Source: Lepiota brunneoincarnata
Taxonomy: Eukaryota > Basidiomycota > Agaricomycetes > Agaricales > Agaricaceae
NCBI GenBank assembly: GCA_023014365.1
Contig: JAEBUN010000015.1
Span: 62,001-126,000 of the forward strand
Direction of reading: 5' to 3'
Length of the DNA stretch: 64,000 bases
The position numbers were made by a program, and so were the translations under genes. The notes under the pieces were generated by a model, which was not told the origin of the DNA, did not search any database, and worked only from the letters and a program-made list of their open reading frames with translations. Shown here one piece after another: positions 23,456 through 34,200 of this stretch; position 1 is the stretch's first letter; every line of letters begins with the position of its first letter.

Positions 23456-23736
23456 AGCAAACCAAATCACCCCACCAGAAGAAAGGATCGAAAGTCCCCA
23501 TTTCAGACGCCTTCTATACGACATCTTTTACCCAGGACAACCCCCATCCCCAGAAACTGCCACTATACTTGATCTTCACAGAACTCCCACTCCCACCTTC
23601 TCCCCCATCATTCCCCCCAGACCAGACTCCACTGACCCACCACAGATTGATTACTATGAACCAAATTACCTAACTGAGTACCCGGAAGAAGGAAACTAAC
23701 GAGTTGTATGGAAAACAACTCTAGAAACAGACCTAA

Positions 23737-24122
23737 TGTTATCAGAAGCCACATCAGAAGGATGGTTACTTTTAGTTCACATTCCCATGTCACTATGAAA
23801 CTATCAGTAGTGTACATCAGAAGGACTATTCTTAGTATACGCCTCATGTTTTCTTATCTCTGACTCATAGTTACCCCGGTCCGAACTATTATAGTAGGAG
23901 TACAGCCACACTTAGGAGTATATAAGGATACAGTACAATACCTTGTATCCTTATCTTAGTGTTATATAGTTCTTGCCTCCTATATCTCTTTGCCCTTAAA
24001 CCGGCTGGACTATAGTGCTCTGTTGTCTCCAAGTCACGCCTAGTAGGACAAGACCAAGTCTGTATAGACATCTTGCCACGAATGCTGTGCTACTCAAGAG
24101 CGAACCCTTAACCCGGGTAACA
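23737..24122 (+). repeat. Gypsy-1 3' LTR
   Basis: 386 bp, about 97% identical to the left LTR. Changes include several CpG-type C/T and G/A pairs near its 3' end (CCACGAATGCTGTGC against CCCCGAACGCCATGC). A purine-rich stretch GAAGAAGGAAAC lies about 50 bp upstream, but it is not adjacent to the LTR. Confidence 0.95.
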
Positions 24123-25664
24123 TCAACAGCTCTGTGGGCGGAGCCCGTGCAGCTGGTGTATATAAAAATGTGATCGGTTTCAGCACAATCCAAGACCATG
24201 CCTACTCCCAATTGAATGGAGTGGAGCTCTGCATCAGTGAGCAGAACTCTCCCTGCAGCCTGCCTGGCCTGCCTGACCAAGCACCCACCTGCAAACACGC
24301 AAGCTGCCGAAACAGCCTGCAGTCTCCTGCATGGCAGCTGGTGGATACCAGCCACTATGCAAGCAGATGACAGGTCGGCCTGCGCCCTCCGGATAGAGGC
24401 GTGCAATCCGTTGAGATGCTGTTGCTTCAAATCCCCCTCCGGATCAACGGTGTAAAGCATGAATTTGATCCGCTCCGAGAAGCGGTCCAAAAGTTGGAGA
24501 CCTGGCCTGTTCTTGTCCACGAATGGAATGAACGGCTCAGTAAGCTGCAGAAGTATGTTCTGCACCTCCATGAGGGCACTCTTCACCTTGGGCCAAAGCG
24601 CCAGGGTGAGAGATGAAATAGAGCAAGGGTGTGCTGGGGTGCTCCCCCTGAACTTGTGGCCCAGCAAGGGCTGAAGCAGATGATTTGCTGCAAGTGTGGC
24701 AACGCGGAATATCATTTGGGAAGCTAGCTTCTTGAGATGCAGCAGGAAGGGCAGACGGCCCACAAGGGCCTCTGCCCCCCCAGAGGGGGATGTGCAAAAC
24801 ACACCAATGATCCAATTAGTGGCGCGCTGCTGCATGGAGTTGAACATCTTGAGGATTCCCTTGTTATGGAAACCCTCATGATACCACATACGGAATCCAT
24901 ATGTGGCAATGGGAACCATGCAGGACCGTTAGAGGAGGTGCTTCTGATCAGGAAGCAGTCCCCAAGTTGAATTACCAAGCATCTCCATTGCTCCAACCAT
25001 GGAGAACACCTTGGTAGAATAGTAGCATACATGCTTGTGGAAAGTGAGAGCACAGTCAAAATAGAAACCCAAGTACTGCCAAAACAGCTTAGGTCTCAAA
25101 GGGGTGTCCCCCATATACAGATGGAAGCCCAGGTCAATGGGTGGGTTGGCATCCCTTGGGTTGTGAGAGAAGTGAAAGACCTCAGACTTGGTATGCTCAA
25201 GTGTGAGGCCAAAGGAGTCAAAGAGCTCTTGCATGCAGTGATAGGCCACCTGCAGGGCAAATACGTTGTCCTCCCAAGTTTTGGTCTGAACTATAAGGGT
25301 CCCATTGTCAACATATGACAGCATATCAACGCCAAGGCTGGGGGTCCTCTGGTAATAAAGATAAACCAGGGGGGCCAGATACAAGGCCAACAAGACTGGA
25401 GACAGAGCTGAGCCCTGCCCCACACCTACATCAGCCTGTCTGGGATCCTTTTTTTTTTTTTTTTTTTTATATCTCCAATTTATTACGTGGGCCGCGTAGG
25501 GAGGCCATGTGCAGCAACGTACTACAGTACAAACAACCGAGCCATACACTACAGGGTATCTGTACATACAATGCGTGACTGCAGATGTGGGCATGCATTT
25601 CCCCATGCCCAGGATGAAGCTGCCCTGAACAAATGAAGGCGGGAAGACAGCTACTGCCCAGTGC

Positions 25665-26967
25665 TGAAAAGGTGGAGAAACTTTTGTTGGTTTTAATATA
25701 GATAGTGGGCTTGTTTTCACTAAGCTTAGCCGCAATTCGATAAGCTTAAGCTAATACAAGTGGAATGAGATAGATAATGAACAGTTTCGTCTTTTAGGGT
25801 GTTCTGGGGGTGCGTTCTGACAGCGAAATTCAAGAGAGTAGTGTTTTTAGAGGTTAACAAACAGCCATTGAAGTTATCTTAGCCGTACGGTGCAACAATG
25901 AAAGGACAATCCCTGCCAATTCAAAGCGCTGGGTCTCTGGTCTCTAGTCTCTGGTCTCTGAACTCTGGTCTCTGTCTCTGTCTCTGTCTCTAGCACTCTG
26001 GAACTCTAAACTCTAAACTCTGGTCTCTGTCTCTGTCTCTGGGTTGGTCGACGACCGAAGAAATCACACTTAATGACGCACACTAAATAGCCCTCTGAAA
26101 CCGTTCTTGATCACGGCTCGCAGACTTGCATGTGGAAGTGGGGGTGAGACCTCTTGCTTCTTCACGAACAAGTGCGACTGTATTTATATTGTTTGGATAC
26201 ATACGAGAGATAGTAAATATGAAATAGAAAACAATAAGCTTAATTGTTACAGGCACTGTAGAACATTTTGGAAGGTTTGGCAGCATTTCTACCTCACCCT
26301 GGGTTATGGGTTTTTCTCTGATTAACGAATGGCAATCCAGCCAGACGTGTTCCGTGCTCGTCTGCATTATTCTGCGTCCACGCGAGCGCGTTAAGTTTCC
26401 AGATCAATTATGATCGAAATGTATAGTGGATGGACAATTCCTTGATCCGTTGTAATTAATCTCAGTTAAGTAGTATGCCGAAGTGCCGGGACCCCCAAAG
26501 CACTTGTTAATTAGGAGTCTTTGATATTTCTAGGGTTTTGGGCATCGGGTATTGCCTCCCAAACATTGGATGTTCCGTTCCGTGGTCCGGTCATCATTAT
26601 TGAACTCGCTATAGACGTAATACGCCTGCGACAGCCGCTAGGTACATTCTTTTATGTTCAAACGCATTCGGGTTCATCAGAAAACTGCTTGTAAGGTCCC
26701 TTGATGCGACCGGGGTATACTCGATAGGCTATGTAGAGCCCTGAATCCCTCCGGAGAGCGTTCTGATAGCTTGGTTCACTAAGCTTAGTGATAATGAGCT
26801 GGTTTGAACACTTCCGAGGCTTGAATATCCTTAGTTTGGTCGAACTGGCTACTACGGGATATAGTACCAATCCTCTATAGAGTTCTTTAATGATATAGCC
26901 AATGATTCTATGCAGAGAATCGTTCCGGAGTACGGAATTCAGGTATAGGCGTGAAATTGGCATATCA
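25665..26967 (-). repeat. LTR-RT-2 3' LTR
   Basis: 1,303 bp; on the element strand it begins TGATATGCC and ends CCTTTTCA. It contains a GTCTCT-rich microsatellite (about 25930-26042) and four TAAGCTTA palindromes at 25721, 25741, 26235 and 26780. The last lies in the 14-bp perfect palindrome CACTAAGCTTAGTG. Confidence 0.93.
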
Positions 26968-26980
26968 TCTCCCCCTAACC
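26968..26980 (-). promoter_or_regulatory. Polypurine tract of LTR-RT-2
   Basis: On the element strand GGTTAGGGGGAGA lies immediately before the 3' LTR start TGATATGCC. Position and composition fit the primer for plus-strand DNA synthesis. Confidence 0.7.
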
Positions 26981-27294
26981 AAATTGCTGACTGTCCTCAG
27001 TCATTATCTCCTTCAAATTCGCAGTATCTGAGTCTCTCTGATGTGCTCTATGGTCTAGAACGTTCACCAGCTTCGAGGGTAGTGCACTTTCGCTAAGCTT
27101 ATTTCAGAATGATGTCATGTCACCAAGTTTAAATGTATAGATCAACTTCTTGTCGTTATAGCTTAAATTTTTATCTCGTTATTGGGTCTTTTAAATGTCC
27201 CAAGGTCTCATTTCATCTCTTTCGTTCTCCCTCTCGCTTCTTACTCGTCTATCCTGCTCGCATACTCACTTTTTAACGCCCACTTCTATCAACA
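26981..27294 (+). promoter_or_regulatory. Upstream region of cargo gene 1
   Basis: These 314 bp between the LTR and the first ATG have no ORF of note. They contain one TAAGCTTA (27094-27101), an A/T-rich block near 27157 (TTATAGCTTAAATTTTTAT) and a strong pyrimidine-rich stretch (about 27215-27290), as often seen just upstream of fungal start codons. The adjacent LTR could also supply antisense promoter activity. Confidence 0.45.
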
Positions 27295-29323
27295 ATGGAC
27301 AGAAACACACGCAGCAGCAAACGTGCTCGCTACGAGGAGGACTCGGACTCTTCTTCCAGTAAGTAGAGTTTGAGTTACAGTTTTCTCCGTTTTCTTAACC
27401 TGTTTTCAGGCTACCCTGGGCCGAGCAACGCCTCAACGGCTTCCCAAGGCGCGCCTTCATCATTGATCGTGCAACGTAAGTCGCGTTTTCCCCTGTTCTT
27501 GTTGTCTTTACTTATGTTTTCTCTACTTTTAGGTCTCACTATTCGCCTCCCGGCGCGTTGCAACCTCCTATCTCAATGGGAACCACCAGCACTGCGTACT
27601 AGGAGAGCTAGAGGAGGGTGAGGAGCTCGAGGAGCTTGCGGAAATCGTCAGGTGGGTGTGGCAAGGACCCCTCCTCCACCGTACTCTCCGCCTCATGCAC
27701 CAACTCCTCCACCAGCCTCTCCCTTGTCCGCTCCAGTGCCAAGGCGCGTGATTTCCATCGCGTCGTTGTGCAATCCAACCAACGAGCGTTCTGCTGGATT
27801 TTCCGCAGAACCCTCGTCAGGTATCCCCGTTGGCGGGCCCTCTGGTGGATTGTCCACAGAGGCCTTGTCAAGTTTAATGTCGCTGCCCCCTCTTGCTGTC
27901 TCTCTGCGCTCCTTTGACAGTGAAGGCTCGCTGGTGCTCCCTCCCCTGGGTATTGCATCAGGTTCAGAGGTGCCGGGCCCTTCAACAAACCGCCCCTCCT
28001 CTCTCATAGCCTCTTCGACTGTTTCAACGCGTAAGCTTAGTCTTTTACAAGGTATATTTGTCCTTTCTGCTAACTTCCACTTTAGCACGTATCCCAGCTG
28101 CCCTTAAAGGAAAACAGAAGGCGAAACCATCGACACCGCCCCCTACACCTCTATTTTTGGCGAATTCAAACTCGCCATCGCGTTCTCCAGTCCCTGAGGT
28201 CTCTCAAGCCAACCTCTTTAAAATTTTTAGCTGGTCCTCGTCTCTGGATGGGCAACATGTGCTGGCTTCGCCTAGGTGCCCATCACCATCACCACCTCAC
28301 TTAGCTGGCGCTCCAGTCGCGTCTCCCGCAAGCGCTGTGGAGATTTCTCCTTCGCCAGATTTGGAGCTCCTTCTGGAGCCTTCACCTGCCCCTCAAGAAC
28401 CGACTTTTGTTTTTCAAGATGCGTTCTTAGCTTCTCCGACCCCCGTCCCTTCTCGTTTGCCTAGCCCGGTGGTTCCGGAGATCCCTCAAGAGTCCCCTCA
28501 TGCTGGCCCGTCGCGTCAACAACGTGTCCTTTCGTCCAAGAAGAGTTCCAACATGCGGACAAAGAAATACGTTCCCCGGGCTTGCGTTTGGCGCTCTGAG
28601 GCCAAAATTATTCGGGACCATGGATACCGGCACCCAGTCCCGCTCTTTTGTGAGGACTTTCCTAGGCTGCTGGCAGCTAGCCAGCTTTCGGTATGTTCTC
28701 CAAGTTTTTTCGTGGTTCCTTACTGACGGCTTTGACATCTGCTCCAGTACGTGCCACCTTGGCCTCGGTGTCCTTCTTGCGCTGCTTGTAAGTTGGAGTG
28801 CGAGCCTCTGGGCAAGGGTAAGAAGTGTCGCAGCTGCAACTTGTACAACTACCCTTGTACCTTTGCAGACCATCCCCGGGTTTCAGCCGGTGTTGTGAAC
28901 GCCCTGGTCACATCCTCACTGACCAGTGAATACCGTAAGTTTCTCTGTTCACTATTTTTCCCTTTTCTTATTCTCTTTATTTTTCTAGATCTGGCCGCGT
29001 TCGCGCGTGTTGTGTCCTCTAGCTTGGTCAGCCTGGAGGCAAACTGCGTCACTTACGAGGCTTCGGCGTTTCACCACCGCTGTGTAGTTTACCAATTCGT
29101 CCAGGAGATGCAAGCTACCAGGACTGCCTTGGATGGTAATGACATGGCTTTTGTAGAGATGGGTATGACCAACTCCCTTGAAGACGTCCGGGCGTTCTTT
29201 GAGTTCGCCAACAACTTTCCGGGGGTCCCGACATACGAGGAATTCGAGGAGCTCAAATCGCTTCTCTTCCTTGCTTTCCCGATGACTCAGGATCCGGAGT
29301 CTGTTCTAGAAGACCTTGAGTGA
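27295..29323 (+). CDS. Cargo gene 1: Zn2Cys6 zinc-cluster protein, spliced, antisense to gag-pol
   Basis: Proposed exons: 27295-27358, 27410-27475, 27533-27617, 27666-28030, 28086-28690, 28748-28934, 28989-29323, giving 568 residues in frame. Introns are 48-57 bp with GTAAGT-type donors and CTAAC/CTGAC branch sites. The 48-bp intron (27618-27665, GTGAGG...CAAG) is the weakest; if retained it gives a TGA at 27619. The N-terminus has a basic KRAR patch, followed by a Pro/Ser-rich region. The cluster at 28769-28858 fits C-x2-C-x6-C-x8-C-x2-C-x6-C (Cys403, 406, 413, 422, 425, 432), the spacing of fungal Zn2Cys6 DNA-binding domains, with a short helical C-terminus. No fungal-specific transcription factor middle domain is seen. 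A nuclear DNA-binding role is inferred. Confidence 0.75.
28769..28858 (+). other. Zn2Cys6 cluster coding segment of cargo gene 1
   Basis: The segment reads CPSCAACKLECEPLG and continues to a second CRSC...C half. Six of its seven Cys residues fit the binuclear zinc cluster spacing exactly; Cys409 is extra. Proteins of this class usually bind short dyad DNA sites, often as dimers. Confidence 0.8.
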
Positions 29324-30009
29324 TCTCTGCACCTAGTTTACTTCTTGGATGTAGTATATAATCTTGTCATGTATATACATCCCAATAGTCATCTTGTTGT
29401 TCCTTGTCTCCTACTGAGTTAAGCTAAACTGTTTCTGACTTTCTTGTCATCTCCTAAAGCTAAGCTAAAGACCTCCTGGGAGACTCCTAAGCTAGTTTAG
29501 GTTGCCAGTCACTTATATACTCATTATATGCCTCTCTGATCTATCAGTGATGTTTATTGACATCTCAGCGCGCCGTGACCCGCAACGTGTAGTGACCCGG
29601 TCATCCGTTCTGGTTTTCTTACAAGCCCGGACCCGAACCAGCCTGTACACGGTGTTTGCCGCGAAAAAGGTCGCATCAAACAAAACTGAAGCGCCACTTG
29701 CGCCACTTGGGGCCCATCTCCCCCTAGCCAAATTGAACTCGGTGCCCTCACCATTCCATCAGAATCCCTGTGCACACTGATAACCGCGAGACCCTGGCGA
29801 CATGTTACCTAATAAGGCAACTGTGGTTCAGCAAGTCTGTTGAAGGCTGGCTACTCAAGATTACAGGTTTCCTAGGCCCCTCAGGTCATAAGCTTAGGGT
29901 GGAGGGTGCTCTTCATCCACTCGTTATGATTCGTCATCACTGCCTATGGCCTTTTCTTATAAAAGTGAGGGAGCGACGCCTCATTCTAGCAGACACCCTT
30001 CACAAGAAA
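29324..30009 (+). other. Intergenic region between cargo genes
   Basis: 686 bp with no supported gene. It holds several near-copies of the dispersed motif (TAAGCTAA, CTAAGCTAG around 29420-29500), one exact TAAGCTTA at 29889, and a TATA-like TATAAAA at 29958-29964, 46 nt before the ATG of cargo gene 2. Confidence 0.55.
29958..29964 (+). promoter_or_regulatory. Putative TATA box of cargo gene 2
   Basis: TTATAAAAG lies 46 nt upstream of the start context AAAATGG at 30010. This suits a short 5' leader. Confidence 0.5.
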
Positions 30010-31179
30010 ATGGCTTCTTCTAGTCTGCTTATATTGAAGTGTTATCGGAGGATAATGAGGCTATCAAGCTTCATGTCAACCAGGACTACGTCTTCTGTAT
30101 CCGCAAGCTCTACGAAATTTACCAAAACAACTACCATTTGTCTTATGAGATGCCCGCGATCTATAAGGTGCTCTCTGAATGCTGTAGCCGCATTAATCAC
30201 GTTCATTCTGAAGAATCCCACAAATCCAGGACCGAAGAGGCTCAGAACCCATCGTCCACGACTGGCTCTACTTCCTCCAATGTTGCCGAAGGCTCTGCTG
30301 TCCCCAAACGCGTAAGCTTAGCGTTCTTTTGGCTCCAATCGTCTCCTCATGTATAAGCTTAGCCTCGCAAAGGTCGCAAGGCCCCTGTCTCTGCTGCTGT
30401 TGTGGTAGACACCAATACCGAGCTTGCTGAGAGTATGACCAGTGCTTCCAACTCCCAAGCAACCAGTGCTGATGCGGTAATATAGCTGCTTCTCAACCTA
30501 TTACATTGGCTGAGATAATCGCTCGTCTCCAGGACATGATGGTCGATGAGGAGGTCTTTCAAGCTATCATCGAAGAGGTTCGTGTAGTCTCGCCTTATCG
30601 CAAGCATCGTTTGTCTACCTCCGACGTGGTGCGCCAGCTCCACTCCCCCTAACCACTGATTCTGACTTCATCCTTCGCTAGGAGGCCATCAAAAAGTCCT
30701 CCTCGTCTAAAGGCACCGTCCGTCTTCTTCCCTATTGTCAAGTTCCCAATATGAACACTAAACACTGCTGTTATGCCCAGGCTGAACAGGTTCTAGCCAA
30801 AGCCAACGCCAATACTGCCAAGCGTGCCCGTACCGAGTCTGCTTCCGATGAGCGCACCTTCGCTGGCTTATCCGGTGGGCAATTTCTCACTTCTGTTTGC
30901 TAAGCTTAGTGGTTCTGACACTTGTTCCGGGCAGCTCGTTTGCTCCAGGAACTCCAAAACCTCCTGTCTTACTCTCGCGATGAGTACAAGTCCGAATCTC
31001 GCAGTGACAATGCTCGGTCTGTCAAATGCGACCTCAATTCGCTCAGCCGGGACTTCATTGAGGCTATTCCCTCGCTCGAAGCTAACTTAAAGAGGTTCCA
31101 ATTCCTTATTCAAGAGCGCATCCGTCTCAAAAGTCTTTTGCGCAACCTTTCCAACGTGAACAAGCCCTCCCCCGCTTAA
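30010..31179 (+). CDS. Cargo gene 2: unknown basic protein, spliced, antisense to gag-pol
   Basis: Proposed exons: 30010-30311, 30363-30476, 30533-30628, 30682-30717, 30781-30874, 30935-31179, about 295 residues. The 63-bp intron 30718-30780 is optional because it is also open when retained. In exon 1 the ATG frame (MASSS) and the body frame (AYIEVLSEDNEAIKLHVNQD) differ by one base near 30023, so this copy seems to carry a one-base deletion or starts elsewhere. Features are an N-terminal helical region with LHVNQDYVFCIRKLYEIY, a basic PKRPRKGRK patch across intron 1 (nuclear-localisation-like) and a C-terminal helical stretch. TAAGCTTA lies at both ends of intron 1, in the last intron, and over the TAA stop. 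I do not recognise the family. Confidence 0.6.
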
Positions 31180-31255
31180 GCTTAACGCTTTTACAGTCCC
31201 CAGGATAGTTTTCCTTCGATAAGTAGATAGTTCTGTCCACAATATCAGGTTTTTT

Positions 31256-34200
31256 CTATCCCTCCAACTCTTCTGGCTCCCATCTGTCACTAGGCTCATC
31301 CTCAGTAGTCTCCTCCAGGGTCTTCAGTCCCTCTGGCGACAGATCTAACAACTCTTGTAACTCCAGCGGCAACGGCATATGTTTTCTGGCTAAGTAGGGA
31401 ATTACTCTGAACGCCGCCACTTTATTCTGCCATACAGAGCCATCCAACTCTGCCAGGATATATGATCCTCCCTTCGATCTAGATATGACCACCATGGGTC
31501 CTAGATACCTGGGTTTCATCTTCCTGTCCGCTGAGCTCTCTATAGCTGTGTTTCTCACTAATACTAAATCTCCCGGGCCGAAGCGATAATCTTTTATCTT
31601 ATGCGCTGCTTGTCGTTCCATCTCCCAAGCCTTGCTAAGCTTAGTGTCCGAAACACGCTGACGCACCTCCTCAACATGCCAAACATGTTTTGCCAAAGCC
31701 TGAGCTTGGTATCCTATCAACTCGGCCGTGGTTAAGTACTTATTTGGTAGTTGTACTAGCCAAGTGGCCTCTTTGACATCCAGAGGTAGCGTCGGGTGCG
31801 CTCCGGTTACCAGAAAGTACGGGGAACACCCCATTCCTTTTCTAATGGTTATCCGATCTGCCCACATAACGTGCGGTAGGTGCCAATACCACTTTTTGAC
31901 ATCTCCATCTGTAGCTTTGTACAACATTTGCCGCACATCCCAGTGGGCTCTTTCAATAATCCTGTTTGCTTTGGAATTGTAAGGAGATATCATTACTCCT
32001 TTTATCCCATATTTTTCTTCCAGCCATCGGACAGCTTTCTTAAATGGAGAACCATTGTCCGTGACAATCTTCACTATACAGCCCCATCGGCAAATGATAT
32101 CTTCAAATAACCACTGCGCGATCGAACTGGCGTTCTCTTTTCTCAACACTTTTGCCTCCATCCAGGATGACAGTCCACACCTTCCATGCACAATATAACT
32201 ACACCCATTGGAACTTGGCGTCATATGTAGTGTGTCCACATGTAGCAATTGGAATATCGACGGCGTGGGCGTTACTATTGGCGGCGTCTCGATGATTGCC
32301 TTTTGTCGTTGCTGGCATAGATGGCATGATTGCACATACCAAGCTATGTCTCCTTCAACTTCTGGCCACCAGAACCTCTGCATTATAAGCTTAGTGGTTG
32401 CGTATATTCCCCTGTGTCCTAGGAAGTCGTGGCTGGCTCACAACATATACATATGTTGCTCCTTATCCACTACTAGCTGATGCTGACCGCTAGGGCTCAT
32501 CCTATACAGTCTCCCCTCTTCGTCCAAGAAGAAATGCTCCACCATATGCTTAAGCTTATGCAGATCTGGCTCATCCAAGCCTTCAGCTGCGCTACTGCCC
32601 CCTGTTTTCAGGTATTCCCTGACTTTGGGTATTCTTTTGTCCTGTATTCGCGCTGTATCTGTCCTGCGTGACTCATCATATGCTTCCTCTATCTCGGTCA
32701 ACTTTTCCTCTTCGAAATCTGGCACTAGCCTGACATCCGTCATTAAGCTTAGTACTTGTCGATGGTTTTCTGGACAGGCTGGGTCTTCTATAACCCTAAG
32801 CTTAGCCTGTTGTTCATCCAAGTACTCTTCCCGAGCTTGATCCAGCTCATACTCAAAATCATACACATCATGCGCCAGACCCTGGTAGAAGCCAGAGCGA
32901 CTGTCGATCTCATCAGAGAAGGCTTCCAAGGGTAACGGATCTGCAGCCCCCGGATCTTCTTTGATCAACTCGAACTCCTCTCCCTCGTCCTCGGATCCGT
33001 CATCAAAACAACGGGCTGTCTTATCACCGGGATAGTAACATCGTCTGGACAGTCCATCCGGCCCAAATGTCTTTCCTTCTTTGTGTACTAGCGTGAAGTG
33101 GAACAATCTAATGAAGTCTACCCAACGGTTTACAGTAGCATTCGGGAGTTTTCCTGGGTTGTTTAACATCCCAAAGAGAAACTTCGCGTCTGTTTCCACT
33201 ACTAGATTTCTCAATCCCCACAATAAATATTTCTCCTGTTCCAGCACCATTCTTAAGCCGCATAGCTCTCGCTTGGGCTGAGAATACCTCTGCTGTCTCT
33301 TGTCCAATAATATTGACCCAAACTTCACATAATGTATAAGCTTAGTGTCTTCTCCATCTCGCTGATATATGTAGTATCCCACCGCCCTCCATGAGGTATC
33401 CACGGCTACTACTATGGGTTGTTTACTCGAGAATTCGGGGTTCCTGGTCAGGAAACAGCGTTGAATCACTTCTTTCAGCTCCTGCTGCACTTTCCGTTCA
33501 TTTTCTCCCCATTCAAACTCTTGCCCTTTCTTAAGCTTTTCATATAGAGGTGCAGCAATGGCTATGAACTTCAGGATATGATTCCTGCAGCGCGTAGCTG
33601 TTCCTAGAAAACCCCTTAGCTCGGAAACATTCTCACAATCCCCCCATCTTAATATCTTCCCAATGGTGTCTGTGGCAGGCAACCGTCCTTTATAAGAGCA
33701 TTCAAAACCCACTACGGTGATTTCATCAGTGCAGATAGTCGTCTTGGGCCCAGAGAAGGTTCCTCCTATGTATTTCATCCTCTGTAGAATCCTATTGACC
33801 GTCTGCATGTGTTCCCATACAAATCGTCGGATCCCTGGGTTTTCTTTCAGCATCTCTTCCGTGCCATCTGGCAACTCATATCTAGTTTTGGGTCCTCTGA
33901 TAGGTACATCATCTATGTACGGCATCATGTATTCTGGTATCTCACTGGCCAGGATCGCTGTTACATCCTCATGAAATATAGGCACTGAATTGGTCCATCC
34001 CATGGGTAACATCACTAAGCGTAGCGCTCCAAAAGGCGTCTGGAACATTGTTAGGTCCCGAGACAACTTGGCTAACAGTCGTTCGTCATAGCCAACATAT
34101 AGATCCAGAATGCCTCCACAAGCTCTGCCTGCGAAGTGCATTGCCAAATCTTCCGTTGCTGGCAGCAGTCCTGAATGCGCTATCGTCACTTTGTTCAGCG

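Larger units (their letters stand above)
16050..24122 (+). mobile_element. Gypsy-1: full-length Ty3/Gypsy chromovirus
   Basis: An 8,073-bp element flanked by two 386-bp LTRs (TGTTAT...GTAACA) and a 5-bp target duplication TCAAC (16045-16049 and 24123-24127), inserted in LINE B. Order: LTR, gag with CCHC knuckle, protease, RT, RNase H, integrase, chromodomain, then a third ORF with zinc knuckles. Pol is broken by TGA codons and one frameshift. The LTRs differ at about 11 sites, 10 of them transitions, so insertion is fairly recent or decay is dominated by deamination. No standard TGG-type tRNA primer site is visible after the left LTR. Confidence 0.95.
12886..25447 (-). pseudogene. LINE B ORF2 fragment (RT to zinc knuckle), in three pieces
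   Basis: Reading 5' to 3' on the minus strand, 25447-24929 encodes RT from DVGVGQGSALSPVL through SYVDNGTL and WQYLGFYFD. The stretch 24919-24128 encodes the linker and the first part of RNase H (TDAELHSI). Across Gypsy-1, 16049-15714 encodes the rest of RNase H (DPSVHAGQAYSLEVCRSLD, TFWQVPSG). Across LINE A copy e, 13114-12886 encodes the terminal knuckle (CPCGLQLETRTYILTSC). The catalytic box is YVDN and there are several stops, so it is inactive. The long open frames that cross the element boundaries are chimeric by chance. Confidence 0.75.
12358..25448 (-). mobile_element. LINE family B, copy 1 (interrupted twice)
   Basis: Poly-T 12358-12375 is followed by the family B 3' end AAATCAACAATTTATAAT. 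The element occupies 12358-13114, 15714-16049 and 24123-25448. The first gap is LINE A copy e, with an imperfect 12-bp duplication GAGGTACAAGGG/GAGGTATGAGGG. The second is Gypsy-1, with duplication TCAAC. At 25448 it is cut by the poly-T of LINE A copy f and is not seen again. Its protein is related to but clearly distinct from family A (for example MWYHEGFHNKGILKMFNS instead of LWYYRGARCKGALDHL). Confidence 0.85.

Noticed and set aside
22431..23699. A 422-codon plus-strand open frame after Gypsy-1 pol
   Set aside because: Composition is low-complexity Pro/Thr/Ser with no domain; the overlapping frame carries real zinc knuckles. The long frame is probably a by-product of CA-rich sequence.
26107..26325. 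Short open frames inside the LTRs of LTR-RT-2 (72 and 94 codons, repeated in each LTR)
   Set aside because: They are conserved only because LTRs are duplicates; no domain, and strand choice is arbitrary.
27608..28088. Minus-strand open frames over cargo gene 1 (126 and 131 codons)
   Set aside because: They are antisense shadows of the proline-rich exon of gene 1; splice sites and the zinc cluster support only the plus strand.
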